DNA of 64,000 bases from Lepidurus packardi (taxonomy: Eukaryota > Arthropoda > Branchiopoda > Notostraca > Triopsidae): positions 3,162,001-3,226,000 of the forward strand of contig JAKZAN010000005.1 of NCBI GenBank assembly GCA_023053545.1, read 5' to 3'. Both the position numbers and the translations under genes were made by a program. Each line of letters opens with the position of its first letter. Position 1 is the first letter of the stretch. The notes beneath the pieces were generated by a model. That model saw nothing but the letters and a program-made list of their open reading frames with translations, was not told the DNA's origin and ran no database searches. Shown here piece after piece: positions 46,855 through 60,900 of the stretch.

Positions 46855-47107
46855 AGTCTGCTTGACATAAACAATTTGTTTCGTTTATTTAGCTTTTTAT
46901 ACGAAGACGGATCAAGCCTTGTTTAATGAAATACTCCCGTGCTTTGTTCCAAACAAATACCGTATTAAATACCCCGAAATCAAGGGAATTTTCTTCAATT
47001 TCTAAATGCTGCCTCTTGAGTTTACAAATTGAAAGCTGAAAATAAATACGTTAACGCCATCTATAATGTAGAAAAGGACATGCAACGAATGCCTGAAGTA
47101 CATCAAC

Positions 47108-47957
<850 letters not shown>

Positions 47958-48062
47958 ATACGTTGTATGAATACATTGCGAACATAGTTTTGATAATGCC
48001 GCTTTGCGAAGTGTAATCGCCCTCTGGTGAAAAACAAGACATTCAAATGCAAACAAACAAAA

Positions 48063-51000
48063 ATGGCAACTTCCACGTGGAGGCCAGAAAATACCACCAA
48101 ACTTGGTGTGATAGAACATACAACCGAAATTGAACAATGTGACATTTCTAGTAATGATGATTACACATGTAGTATACACAAAGACTCGGTTGCCACGGTT
48201 TGTGATTTGGAAACGGGTAAGACTTTCCCAATTGAAAATGTTTACAGGTAATTAAAAGAAAAATAAGACTATAACAAGTATTCTTGTTTTGTGACCATTG
48301 TAAGTATAATAAATCACCAATTGTCGAAAAATCACGCAGTTGTCTATGGAGCGAGGAGGGAGCTAAACTGCTGGTGTGTACTAAATCTGGAGGACTGGTT
48401 ATTTACCAAGTCTTTCCATTGGGTCGAGTGGAAAAGGAAAAGAGCTTGGAACCACCAGATTTTATGGAGTTACTGCTAGAACGGAATTTAGGTTGTACCT
48501 TTATAGTTAAAAAAAAGCCGACTAATGACTGCCTTTTATATAGATTACACAAGGCTGTCGAGAACAAAATGCCTGTATTTCAGTCCAGAGACTGGCATTT
48601 TGCAAACATCGCCTTCTCATTTGGTCTCCTTGGCCTGGGCCGCTCTCAGACCAAGAGTTTCATGGCACATCGAATTTGACCAGAAATCTAGAATTTCAGT
48701 CTGTTCCACTGGAGTGTATATTCTTGCAAATAACACCATAAGTAAGTTTTGAAAACACATTTACCTTTATTTACACACCGTTGATATAATTGATTGTTAT
48801 ATTGCTCATTAGGTTTGCACGGTTTGGACAGCGGAAGCGTAGAAGAAACCATCGATTTGAGTTTCCTGGGAGTCGATTTTCCTATTACGTGTCTCACGAC
48901 CTTTCAGTCTCACGTTGTCCTAGTAGGCAAAGATACAATTCACGTTGTCAGCAAAAACTCGAATGTATGGCGGATTGCCAAAACCGTCTCCAAACCGGGT
49001 TGTAACATCCAGACATGCCAATTCGCGGACAATTGTTTGTTTTTCGTAGGCCAAAATGAACATGACCGCATTTTTGTCCATGAAGATGGGTCAAGTGAGG
49101 ACCATTTGCATGAAGAGTTCGTAATACCTCAATCCGCTAAGTTGCTTATGCGTCGAGGGACAGCTCTTGTCATCCACAACCAAGACGTGTATTATTTGCA
49201 CAAAAGGTTCAGTTTAAACTTTCTGTCATGCGCTCTGGAGGCCGGCAATTCGCATAACGTGCAGCTTTACTTGCACATGATGGCCAATCACCATAAAGAC
49301 CTTCTTCCCGGCATGGATATGCTGGTAAACTATCTGAAAGCCCATCAGTCATCCTTTACTTCCGAAGTGCTTGACTTGTCCATAAAATGCGCCAAAAAAT
49401 TCCTAGGTTGCTCTACCATTGAAGAAGATCATTCATTGCAGTTGTTTCGCTATATGCAACTCCTGCAAAAACTGGCTTCGCAGTCCCGTGAAGTCATTGA
49501 TAAAACACAAGAGAAGAAAATTATCAAGAAATGGGAAAGGTGGAACGATGATGCCATTATTCAAGATTCCGTCAACTTAAATCTCATTACACTGGCTCAA
49601 AGTGTCTTGACAGCACGTGGACGGAAAGAATGGGTCGTTTCACAACGGATACGTCAACTAGCTAAAGATATGATTCAAAGCTTGGCTTTACGGAAGGATT
49701 GTCCGCAAGAAGCCGAAAGAATTATCCAAAATTTGGTAAAGAATGTTACTTCTATTTTAAATAAAATTGTATTTTATTATAAAGTAAAAGTAATTATTTT
49801 TTCCTGTTTTTTTTTAGGGTTGGGATGTTAGCGAAACTTGGACCAACTTGTTACTTATGACAAAAGATGTCAAATTACGAGAAATATTGGTATCACTGTT
49901 GGAAGAGAAATCACTTCTAACCTCACGACTGACGGAAGCTTTGGAATTTTTGACTATTTTAAGACATACGAAATATCATGCGACGGTTTTGAATGACGTT
50001 GTAAACTGGGATGAGAAGAAGAGACAAAGAGTAGCGGCTGAGATTTATTTAGCTACTCAAGGTAATCTTTCAATTCTGGAATATTCCAATGGTTGCGGCG
50101 TGAATCTAGTATGCTTTTTTGTTTTGTTTTTATATTAGTGCTTCAAATATTTTCTAGACGAACAACTTTTGCCGAAAATATCTCTCGAAGATTATTGGAG
50201 TCTGTTGATTGAACGCTCCGAGTTTGATAAAGTGAAAGCCTGGATCGATGCAGTTTGTTTAAATGATACAACTGCTTCCAATATATCTCCTTGGCCTCTC
50301 ACGGAAGTTATGATTGAAGTTGCCAGAAACCGGTCAGAAATCCTAGATCATTTTGCAAAGTAACATAATTATACAAAAAAAGTCGAGAAGAAACGGCTTG
50401 AAATTAGCGGTGTTGCTTTGCATAGGTATGGAATCTTCTGTCGCAGTGAACGCGAAGATGTTCCCTCAATAATACGCCGGTTAAAATCACTTCAACTCAT
50501 ACGAGAATTACCTCGAATTTTGGCTTCGCCCACAGCTAACGTAACATTCCAGCAGTTTTTACGCTCATTGATCTGCCTGTGTCTCAAGAACCAGTGGACA
50601 CACGTCTTACACGCTTATACACCACTTTGGCGGGAAGAACTGGAGCAGCTGGGGGCAGAATGTCCTCAGGCCCCCATTCTGTTGTCGTTTGCGGATTGGG
50701 AATCCAATACTCACCGAATTGAAGCCATAGGAAACTTGGTTTATCAGAACTGGCTGCTGGAAGCTAGTGAAGGAGGCAGCAAGCCGTACACTTCAGCTTT
50801 ATTGCTCGCAATCCAGAGTTTGTGCGCGGAAAAACGCTGGGTAGAAGATCAAATTCTCTGGGACGTCATAAAGAAGTCCTTTTGGCTGCAGTGGGCTTGT
50901 CAATCAATGCCGACTCCTCAACCTGCTTTGGAAGAGTACCTGGACATAATACCTCTAATAAAAGGGTACTGGGAGCGGTGGAAAGGAAACGTCGACTCCA

Positions 51001-54000
51001 TCAACGAATGGCCGCATTTTTCCCATCCCACATTGGCGGCAGAGTATGGTTTCGGTGACACTTTGGGCTACCGATACTATTTGCAGCAAAGTCGTCCAGC
51101 TTCAGCTTTTGCCAAAGCTGTCAAAGATCATTCGGGTGATTGGAGCAAAGCAACGTACGTGGTGCCTTAGAATTTCAACTTTTGTTTTTAATTCCAACTT
51201 GTCCATTCCTTTGTGGAACAGGCGTTTTCGCTTAGTGCAGAGTTGTCACGGTTTAGCTATGACCCATATCTTTAACAGTTCCATCGCAGGGTCTTGTTTG
51301 GCCTTTCTGGAGTATATGGGCCACGACTCAACGCCTCTCAAATGTACCCTGAACCTTTTACACACCGTTTGGCAGCATGGGTTAAACGAATTTACCGAAC
51401 GGGGAGAGAAACGATTACAGAGACAAACAGAGTGGGAGCAAGAAATAAGTAGGAATTTCCATAGGACTTAATTTGTGTTGCTAACAGTACCTGCGTTTTT
51501 TTTTCGTTTTTTTATTTTTTAGTCACACTCGGCACGGCTTTGATCTTGGAAAGGCAGAGAATGGGTCCAAAGTTGCTGTCTATGTTAGAAGAAGCGTTGT
51601 TGGCACTTGATAGCAAGGATTTTGTAGAAGATACTGTGCGGTGGAGCGCGGTGGTGCAATTCTCTCAGTTTTATGACTTGTCTTTAAGTGACAAGCTCCT
51701 AAAACGATTTGCAGAACGTGAACAAGCCTTGCATTTCCTTTTGTGTGCACACTGGTTCCAGTATCCACGAGTACTGGTGCGAAATTATCATCTTTAACTC
51801 CGTCTTGGCAAGTACTGTACTTACATTCTGGTACTTTCCCCTTCTGTAGGTAATGGCTGCAAGTGAGTCTTTCCCTTCTCAAGTTATGAAGCAAAATATC
51901 CGGAAAATACTTTGCTTGGACCCGGAAATGGCGAGAAGTTATTTGGCCGGCGAGGAAGTTACTACAGTTCCAAATGAAGCAGAATTGGGGCAAGAAGATA
52001 TATATTCTACCATAGTCCAGTGCCAATTGCCACCAAGTCCCCAACTCGTGTTAGTAAAAGAAGGCGTGGCTAGGAGAAACCTGGACTTGATTGTCACAGC
52101 AACTTTGCAGGTATTTCTAACTAATATTTTATACGATATTCCATTGAAAATGCTTTCTACGTTAGGCTGGCAAGGAATCGGACTGTTTCATGGCATATCT
52201 GTGTGTTATTTTAAGCCATGGAGAGTTGTATAAGCCTTCCATGACGCTTGATGAGATTGAAAATATTCTGAAAATGGCCATACGTGAAAAGAAACTTATT
52301 CTGTTGAAGAAAGCATTCCAAATTTTCTACCCAGTAAGGCTTACAGCGCCATCTTTGGATAAAATATTGTTTATTTATAGTGTAGCGTTTATAATCAAGT
52401 TTTTCCTTTAAAGGAGCATCCGCTAAACCATTTGTTCCGCTTCCTTCTTGAAAATTTGTCAGCTGCAAAGGAAGCCTACGGACGCTTCGTGGAAGCAATG
52501 CAGGTTTTGCAGTCCGAGGACGGGTTTTGGGGTCGAGCTTGGATCCAGTCCGTAGCTTGGCATTTGTTTGATTGGACCTTGTTTGATGGCCTAAGTACCG
52601 TGAGCGCTAAGCTGGCTTTATTGCGGAAGCTTTGCCAAATCGGAGAAGTCTCGTCTTTCAGACCCAGTAAAGATACCAAGAGCTAATATGTTCTAGAATA
52701 TTGTTTATCACCTTAAGTGTATTTTTAGACTTTAAGCTATCGTTAACACTGTTCGAGTGCGTTGGTCCATTGGGAGTAAATTTGAACTTGACAGCTTTGC
52801 AAGACCCAGAAAGCGTTGCCTATCAGTGTGAAACCTTGTCGGTGGTCCGCTTATTGACCGAACGATCTCAGTTCCAAGTGGCACAGGAATTTGTGGCTTT
52901 GGCTGGCTTGTCTCCTGAATCGATTATTTTATACCAAGTATGACGTCTCTTTCGGTCAATTTTCGTATGGTTGTAAAACTCCTTTACGCCTTGGATTTCT
53001 TTTCTAGCTAAGTTCGTCTTGCGAGCAAGTATTGGCTAGTGAATTGGAGCCAAGCGCGAGGTGTCGTTTCTGGCAAAGGGCTCACAAACAGCTTACGAAT
53101 CAAAAGATAGCTCCGTTAATTGCTGGAGGCTTCTTCGAGGACCACGTAACAAAAGCGCAGTCATTCATCGAGAAGTAATTTTTTTTATTAGTGTTAATGG
53201 GGGAAATGAATTTGACTTCTCTTTGTCTTTTATTACCCGTTTTTTATGTAACGAAATTGTTATTGAAGGTTCGTAATATTACATTACGCGTTGCATTGGA
53301 AGCGCCAAATTCATGGATTTGCTATCAAGCCGGACTGTGTACAGTTGGAAAAAGAAATGTGGATTAATCGCCTACGTACGGAGGTAAATTGTGATATAAA
53401 ACTGTTTTTCCGGCGAATTCAAGATTTTGTCAATGTTCGAAGGAGGATTTTGATCTAGAAGAATACCATACAGCTTGCAAGCTCCTAAAGGCGTCTGTTA
53501 CATCAGCAGCCGCGCGTTTCAAGATTGTGGATTTCAATGGCAGCGTTCTAAAACAAGTCCTGCACCGATGTTTAAACATAGGCGATTTAAGCACAGCGTG
53601 CCGATTGACTACCATTTGCGATTACGAGCAGACCGACACGTCTGTACTACTCCTCATGCTATCCATTGCCGAAGAAGAGCCAGTATCTGCGTTGCGAGAC
53701 GATTTGCAACGTCTAGTGGACCTAACGTTTATCAAAGGAGACCGTAAAGAGCGATTGACTCTAGTGAAGCAGCTGCTTGGCAAAGTCCAGCATGGAAAAC
53801 AGTTGGCACATAAGATCTATGCTGGTTTAAGTGTGGCAGTGGCTTTAGATCTCAAGTATCAGGTAAAACGAAATTACCAGTATTGGTGGATTCAATAGTT
53901 ATGGTAGTTTCTTTTCTCTAGTACTTGTTACAGCATCCACATCCAACAAGCATCTTGAAGATGATTTTGGACTGGGAAGAACGAGAAACTGCGAACAGCA

Positions 54001-55771
54001 AAATCCAGCTGGCCCGTGATTGGATCGCTGCGGTAGATTTACGCGAAGGAGACATTGTCGAGGTGGTTTATGAAGAGCTGTTTAAGACGGCCCAGAAAAT
54101 ACAAGATCCTGAGCAAGGTAACAATAACGACGAATATTATGGGGGGAAAAATTATTAAAGATTTAATATAATTCCCCACAGAAAGCAATATGCTATTGTC
54201 CTTTTTACAAGGCCAGAGTCAAAGATTGTTGTCGTTATGTCCCAACCCTGCTTTGGTCGGGCAACGTTTACTGGATGCTTCGACACAATTCGCGTTGGGC
54301 ACTCGCGTGGAAGTGCTAATTATGGCACACACTTGTTTTTCACAGTCTTGTGATACAGAAGGTATTGGAAACGTGCTCAAATCGAGTCGGACCTTGGTTC
54401 ATCAGCTCAAATTAGCGCAAGAATGGGGGTTTATGGTATGCCTGTTATTTCTGGACTACTAACTCAATCCATTAACACAAAAACTTATTTCTTTTTAAAA
54501 TCATTATTTAGGTACGTTTGTTAACTGGCATTCAGCGCTACACGGAAATGAATTACGTGTTTGAGATTCTGCAGGAAAATAACCGTTTCGAGTTTCTTCT
54601 CCGAAGAGGAATGGATCGGTTACCTTTGCTAAAAGTATGTTCCGTTTTCTTTTTTTTTATAATAACGACATGTATAGGCATTAGTCTGCTTGTCACATAT
54701 AGGCTTGTATTTTAAGCTTGCTTATAAATTATTAGACTTTTATTTTTTGATTATGAAAACGAATTCTGGATTTTTTTTTTTTGCGTTTTTTTATGAACCT
54801 AAGAGAGATTTTATGAACCTAAGGGGTGTTATTGACGCAGGTTGCTTTGTTGGATTTCCTGCGTCGAAGTTCACCCGAAGACCGTGAATTGTTTCGTTTA
54901 GTTGCGTTGCACTTTCACATGTATGATCAAGTCGCTAACTTATGGAAAGAAGACGGTGACAAAGCCTTGCGACAAATTGCCACCACGTACAAAACGTCCC
55001 CAAACGGATTGTCTCTGGAACCTGTGAAGCCGCTACGCAGCGCCATGCAAAGTTTCGCACACGCAGCGGAATTTTTCGCCAAGGTAAATAATCCCTATCT
55101 CTAATTAGGGAATAAGGGCAAAACAGTAGTAGCCGTGGTTTTAACATGCGTGGTTGTTAAGGCGGGAAAATTACTTCACGCCCAAAAATGCATTAGTCAA
55201 GCGGAATTGGCTGCCGTACAGCTCAACTTGCTTTCATCACCTTCCACTCAACAGCACTCAGTTTTGGGACTGACTCCAAGCCAACTAAACGCCGTTGCTG
55301 TTGCCGCTTTAAGGTAATTGTCAGTGTTTCATCCTGTTTTCTGGACTCTTGGAAAGTAGCTAGTCCGTTTCTAATGACAAAATGCATGTCTTTTTTTTTC
55401 TTTTCCGGTAAAGTTACCCACAGGCTATGATTGTCGTCAAATCATATGGCTACAAACTGGATTGGGGACTAGTTGTCTACCGTCGTTTTGTAGCTCAAGG
55501 CGATGAGTCTTACTTGACGTATTTGCAGAACAACATACCATGTTTGTTGGCGTGTATGGACGACGTGGTCAGTCACATGGATCGCAATCTTCCTCCCGAA
55601 GGTTTATCTCGCATGGCCCGGCTTTTAACCCTTTTGCCATATATCGATGTCCAATACCGGTTAGCGTCTCAGTTGGGTCTCAAAGATTTAGTGGAGCGGT
55701 TATTGAGTTCGCCCAATGCGTGCTATCTCCAAGACACCGTTTTCAAAACCGGGAGTCAGGTTGACAACTGA
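48063..55771 (+). CDS. SPG11: Spatacsin homologue (SPG11, AP-5 partner)
   Basis: Twenty-two exons give 2010 residues (human about 2440): 48063-48247, 48340-48491, 48544-48741, 48813-49735, 49818-50061, 50158-50359, 50426-51154, 51222-51448, 51523-51776, 51850-52110, 52166-52333, 52414-52666, 52729-52937, 53008-53174, 53269-53383, 53443-53862, 53922-54117, 54182-54435, 54512-54634, 54841-55083, 55162-55313, 55414-55771. The N-terminal part looks beta-propeller-like; the rest is alpha-solenoid. The C-terminus matches the Spatacsin_C domain: EVLIMAHTCFSQSCDTEGI, RLLTGIQRYTEMNYVFEIL, KVALLDFLRR, MIVVKSYGYKLDWGLVVYRR and DVQYRLASQLGLKDLVERLL align with human SPG11. Spatacsin works with spastizin (ZFYVE26) and AP-5 in late endosome/lysosome sorting and autophagic lysosome reformation. 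The exon-2 acceptor (acgcag, 48339) was chosen over an earlier AG because only it continues the coding frame. N-terminal exons are less certain. Confidence 0.9.
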
Positions 55772-57914
55772 ACGGCGTCTTGAATGCAATGCGGATCTCT
55801 ACTACTACAGATACTTATGCAAAAGAGGCCCCCGCAAGAAAAGGAGAGTAACCCCCGCTTGATTTAAAACGACAGGGTGACCCTTTCTGGGACAATTGCG
55901 TTTTCATTTTTTTCCCTTTATTTTTTATGGACTTTTTTGTGACTATGGGTTGAGAAGAGATGGAAAAGCGAAAGAGAGTCGAGCCTTTTGATTAACTTAC
56001 ACATCCAGCGTACCACTCTGTGAAATGATTTTCTGCTCTTGCTTGTGTGCAAGATCCCATAGCAAGAAGTTGTGTGTTAGTGGTATCGTTTCTCAAGCGA
56101 TGGCAGGCAGCAATTCAGTCCCCACATTCTATCTCATCCCATCATGTGTAATCCCTAGCACCAATAGCCGACACGATTTCCGCATTAAGGCCGATTAATG
56201 CCATTGCTGTGTCGGCGATTATATGGCCAGAGATGAAAGCCTTGGCAAGGGTGACTTGCCTTTCTATGATGGATACACTCTCCTATATACCAGATACAAG
56301 TTTCATCTAACGGTGGATGTGTATGTCTGTGTGGTGGGCCAACGACAATTAATCCGCTTAGTAGCCAAGGAATCGCCGGCTGATGGGAACCACCAACAAA
56401 ACCTTCAATCGAGACTGATACGCTCGGATTATGTTTGCGTACCCTCGTTACAGGGTCAAGTCAAGTGCATTTCTCGTTACCGTATATGCGCATTCGTGTT
56501 CTCCTAATTGAACTGTGTTATAATTTTTTTGTATTGGGAGAAACAAGGCTTGACAATAATTATAGAGATATCGCGAATGTCACATACATGAGGAAAATGG
56601 GACGTCGTCCCCATTAATGGATCACCTCTGCAGTAGGGTGAGCGGAAAAGTCTGCAACCGATTGTTGTGTCTTCCTGAAGCTTGGCGACGGGGATGCTGA
56701 TGGAGAGCGGCGAGGGATAAATAAAAAAAAAGTCGATTTTCCAACTATCCGAAACACAGAGTACCCCCCATGGCTTTGATTTTTGTCCCGGGTCTGTACC
56801 AAACGTGTACTATAAAACTGGACAGCCCTTACGACTCCCCGCCTTTTTTCTTGATTCTTTCTCATTTCCAAGAGCATACGGTATATATTGTGCTGTAATG
56901 CAATTGTAATTCTTTCCGTATTGGGAAATTTAGCATTTTCAGTTATAAAGATTTATTGTTTGATGGTAAACTGTTTTGTTTAGTCTCGACTAATTTATTT
57001 AGGTTTGATTGCCTAGCAAAGAAAATGTAAGGTTCAATTAATTTTGGAATGACTGATCAATCCTGTTCTGTTAATTACAAAAAATTCATAGAATTCGATA
57101 TTGGCATGTTAATCTCTTCGTGATACACCTCTCGCTTTTGATCGCATTATCCGCCGTTTTGTCTGCCGCCAAGTTCTGGATTATGATAAGGGAATTGCAT
57201 TTGTCGTCCAATGACAAAGCCAAGGAAGGAAAGCACCGCGTCAAGAAAGGGAGTCGCCAGCTCACGCCAATCGCGGTACTACTCATGCCGGAATTCTAGA
57301 GAATGTTCCACCGACCAATCCCGGAGTGTTGGCCCGTGCGCACATGCGAAGTCTTATCACCTGCCTTTGGGGTTTTGACCGATTTTTGACGCTTGTGGCA
57401 TCGAATGTATAGCGTACTTGTAAAGAAACGATGCTATACTGGATAATTGTTTAATAATTTCTTTTGATCGAATATTGCTAGTTAGTTTTTGCTTTACTAG
57501 CCCCCCCCCCCCCCCTAAAAAAATCCGATGCAGAGTTTTGAGATAAGGTATGGGAAAAAGAGACTGTATACACGTCAATGTCAGAAAATATTCCGAGATC
57601 GAGGTGGGAGATGAGAGTCATAGGAGCCCGGTAGTCGCATTCGATATCTGCTAAAGCAGGAGGCAGGATACTACAGTGTAACGTCAGGAGCAGTTGTTGT
57701 CAGTCCCTTGCGGACCACCTGTGCGTCCTGACCCGATCTCCTGCGTTCACTCGTTGGACTGAGCGCAGTGCTGATCACACTCTTATTCCCTCCTTCAAAC
57801 CCAACCGCATTTTCTTCGCGGAGTCCCGTTCTATTTCGCTGGTTAGCTCGTGTAAGTGTGGAGTGGGGGAGCAGGTTGAAAGCAGAGATACACATATTTA
57901 ATACCTTGATCGTC
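55772..57914. other. Intergenic region upstream of the nuclear receptor
   Basis: About 2.1 kb without recognisable genes; open frames are short and unrelated to known families. Contains a C15 run at 57501-57515. Likely the spatacsin 3' UTR plus the receptor promoter. Confidence 0.45.
57501..57515. repeat. C15 homopolymer
   Basis: Fifteen consecutive C upstream of the nuclear receptor gene. Confidence 0.9.
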
Positions 57915-60900
57915 ATGGAGAGCGAGCATTCAGGCAAGCTAACCAATTACTTAAGTTTTTCTCTTAATTGTTTGTTGTTTATGTATTATTATTATTTCCT
58001 GTTGTTATTAATTTACTAAATGTAATAAGGTGTAGAGGTTCAAGAGTGTCAGACCTTAAGTTTCTTTCCCTGGTGCAATTTGCTTTGCCTATCATATTAT
58101 GCATAAGGAAGTTCCTTCATTTGCATATTTCTTGACGTTGCCGATGAGTCTCGGCGGAGTTCCGATCGGAGGCGCAGGTGGTGGACTCGAGCGAAGCAAT
58201 CCAGCAAGGATTTCAGGTCTCAAACCCCCCAACAGGAGTTGCCACAACGAGGGAGAGAGAACAGGTTTTGATTAAGTTGTTCATGAAGTCGTGGTAATTT
58301 GAGGGACTTTTCTTCTTTTTTCTTTTTTGGTGCTCGAATGGCCCGACTGTTCTTCAACTTTGTGCTAAGCATGTCTCCCATCCTGACTTACGAAGTTTTG
58401 GGGGTTAAACCGTTTCAATTCAGTGGACATCGTGGGTCATCAAGCGAACTTCGCTGAAGGACAGGAGAAAGACAATGATTGAGTTACAAGGGCTTTTGCT
58501 TGTCGTTCTTTACCTCTTCACGTTTGACCCCGTAGCCGGACAATACAAACACCTCGAGTTCGAGCCCCTTTTTTCCCGCCGATTCTTTTTTTCACTGATT
58601 GGGAAGCTCGGCAGGGCAGTAATAGAAAGGACAGATAGAGAATGACATTACAAGGAAAGGAAATGCAGAGTGCTAGCTGCTGGAGCACTGTCCTATAAAA
58701 ATCCTTTTTTATCCCTTCTGGTGTTCTATTCCTCCGCAAGACTCGGCCAAATCGTGCGCTGTGCTGCTACTTTGGAGCATCCGTCAGACTTAGATTGGGG
58801 GCAGCAGATGGGTGATCCTACTTGATCCCGAAACCTCCGTATACAAGACACCACTCACTTACCAAGTTAACCGTATAGAAGCCCAAGTTCCTCCCACCCG
58901 CAATTTCTTTCGGTTGCAACTGCTGAAGCAACCCCTTAGCTAATTATCCGAGGCTTTCTTTTTTATATTGCATGGTAGTAGAGAATGGTGTCGTTGGAGG
59001 TTTATGCTGGTTTAGACCATTACATATAGAAGGTTCCAGCCTCTCTCTCTTGGATGGCAGCTAGCATCACATCAAGCCAGATGAATTGTACTCAAAGTCC
59101 CGAGCTTTCATTTATAGTAAATCAAGGTGAAACTCAAAACATTACGAGGGATACGATATACGATAGAGAGACAGGCAGACAGGGAGAGAGTGAGGGTGTA
59201 GTGTGATTTTCATCCAGAGAAGTGGCAGGTCGTGTTGTGTTATGGCACAAGAAGCGGGACGACTGTTATGCCCTCGTAGAAATGCTAATGAAATTCGAGG
59301 GCGGGCAAGTGGAAGCTGTGGCCCCGCGCTGAGCTCGACAACACAACCCGAGGCGCGAGGCTGATTTGACGATTGAATTTTCTTGCTTGGTTAATCCCTG
59401 GTCACACCATCAGGAGCGAAGTAGCTCTCCCCAAACTACATAATCCAACTTTTTAACCGAGACACGAGAAGTAGACGGTACTGGCATACGAAATTAACCT
59501 GTATCTTTAGAACGAACCCCCTCCCCCATAAATTGCTTTAGAGTGTTGTTAAGTTCCCCCAGTTGGCTTTTAATCAGCAAAGTAGCTGTGTAGTGAAAAG
59601 GCAACAGTGAACATTTACCATAGACAGAAAATAAAATACATTAATCTAAACAAAAAACTATAATTGGCAGGCGATGCTGACAGTCGGAGTCAACACTCCT
59701 CCTCACCTTCAGCCATTTCGTCTCACCGATCTACTCCTCGTTCATTTTCTTCACCACAACCGGCTAACTCTTCCTCGTCGCCGCCCCAAGTACCGAATTC
59801 GACTTCATCAATTTTCCCAGGTTTCTCTGGACTGAACAAGTGTACCCCAGGAGGCTACCCCACTTTACCTCATTCAATGTACCCTATGCTTCCCTTTTCC
59901 TTACCTTCGCCATTCAGTCTTCCCATACCTCTACCTTTCTCGGCATTTGTTAGTGCTTCTGGCAAGGGCACGATGACGACGGAATCGGCATCGTCTGCCG
60001 TTTGTACGACTGCTAGCTCGTCCAGGACGCTGGATAACTCCACGGAAGTGTCGGCCATCAGCTCTGTAACGCCGAGCGAACGTGGCACAGAAATGAGCAA
60101 AGCCAAGAACGCCATTCCAGGCTTGAATTGCGTCGTTTGTGGTGATACCAGTTCTGGGAAACATTACGGCATTTTGGCGTGCAATGGATGCAGTGGCTTC
60201 TTCAAACGCAGCGTCCGTCGACGACTTCTATATAGGCAAGCTAATCTCGCAGTAATTATTTTGTTGTGTTAGGTATAAAGTGTAAAAATAAAGTATAAAG
60301 TGTGCAAAGTATAGAGTGTATTTTCGTTTGTTGACCAAAAGTATGCTGCAGGTGCCAAACGGGAACGGGGAACTGTGTAATAGACAAAGCACATCGAAAC
60401 CAATGCCAAGCTTGTCGGCTCAAGAAATGTTTACAATTTGGCATGAACCGAGATGGTAAGTTGCAGAATGTAACCGTTCGCTTGACATTTTTTATTAAAA
60501 AGTGATCATCTGGGGGCGTTTTGGCCATGTAGCTGTACAAAACGAAAGGCAACCACGGAACAGCGCGACGTTACGACCAGAGGTTTTAGCGGAGATGGAT
60601 CAGGAGCGATTTTTGCGAGAGGCAGTAACAGCTGTGGGAGCATTCGGGTAGGAATATTGTTTGCCTCCCCCAAAAGCTAATGAGCTTTCGTGTTGTTAAT
60701 TACTTTAGACCACCTGTATCGTTGGCTATGAGTCTGGTGTCTTCTGCTGTACAATTACAGCATAATAAGGCTGAGGAACAGCGCGAAAGAGAAGCTGCTC
60801 ATTTGACAGCAGGTATGAGAAAAGCGTTTGCATTTTATCATAGAAAGAAAGTTGTTAAGGAAAAAAATAACCAAGCAGGCTAGTAATTGCTTGGGTTGTG

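Larger units (their letters stand above)
46230..47107. other. Groucho-2 3' UTR and upstream region of MRM2
   Basis: No coding frame recognised. It includes a C18 run at 46673-46690 and an AATAAA near 46849. Confidence 0.5.

Noticed and set aside
48259-48339. Alternative acceptor at tgtaag (48303) for spatacsin exon 2
   Set aside because: It would put the following sequence in the wrong frame; the acgcag acceptor at 48339 continues the coding frame (SCLWSEEGAKLL).
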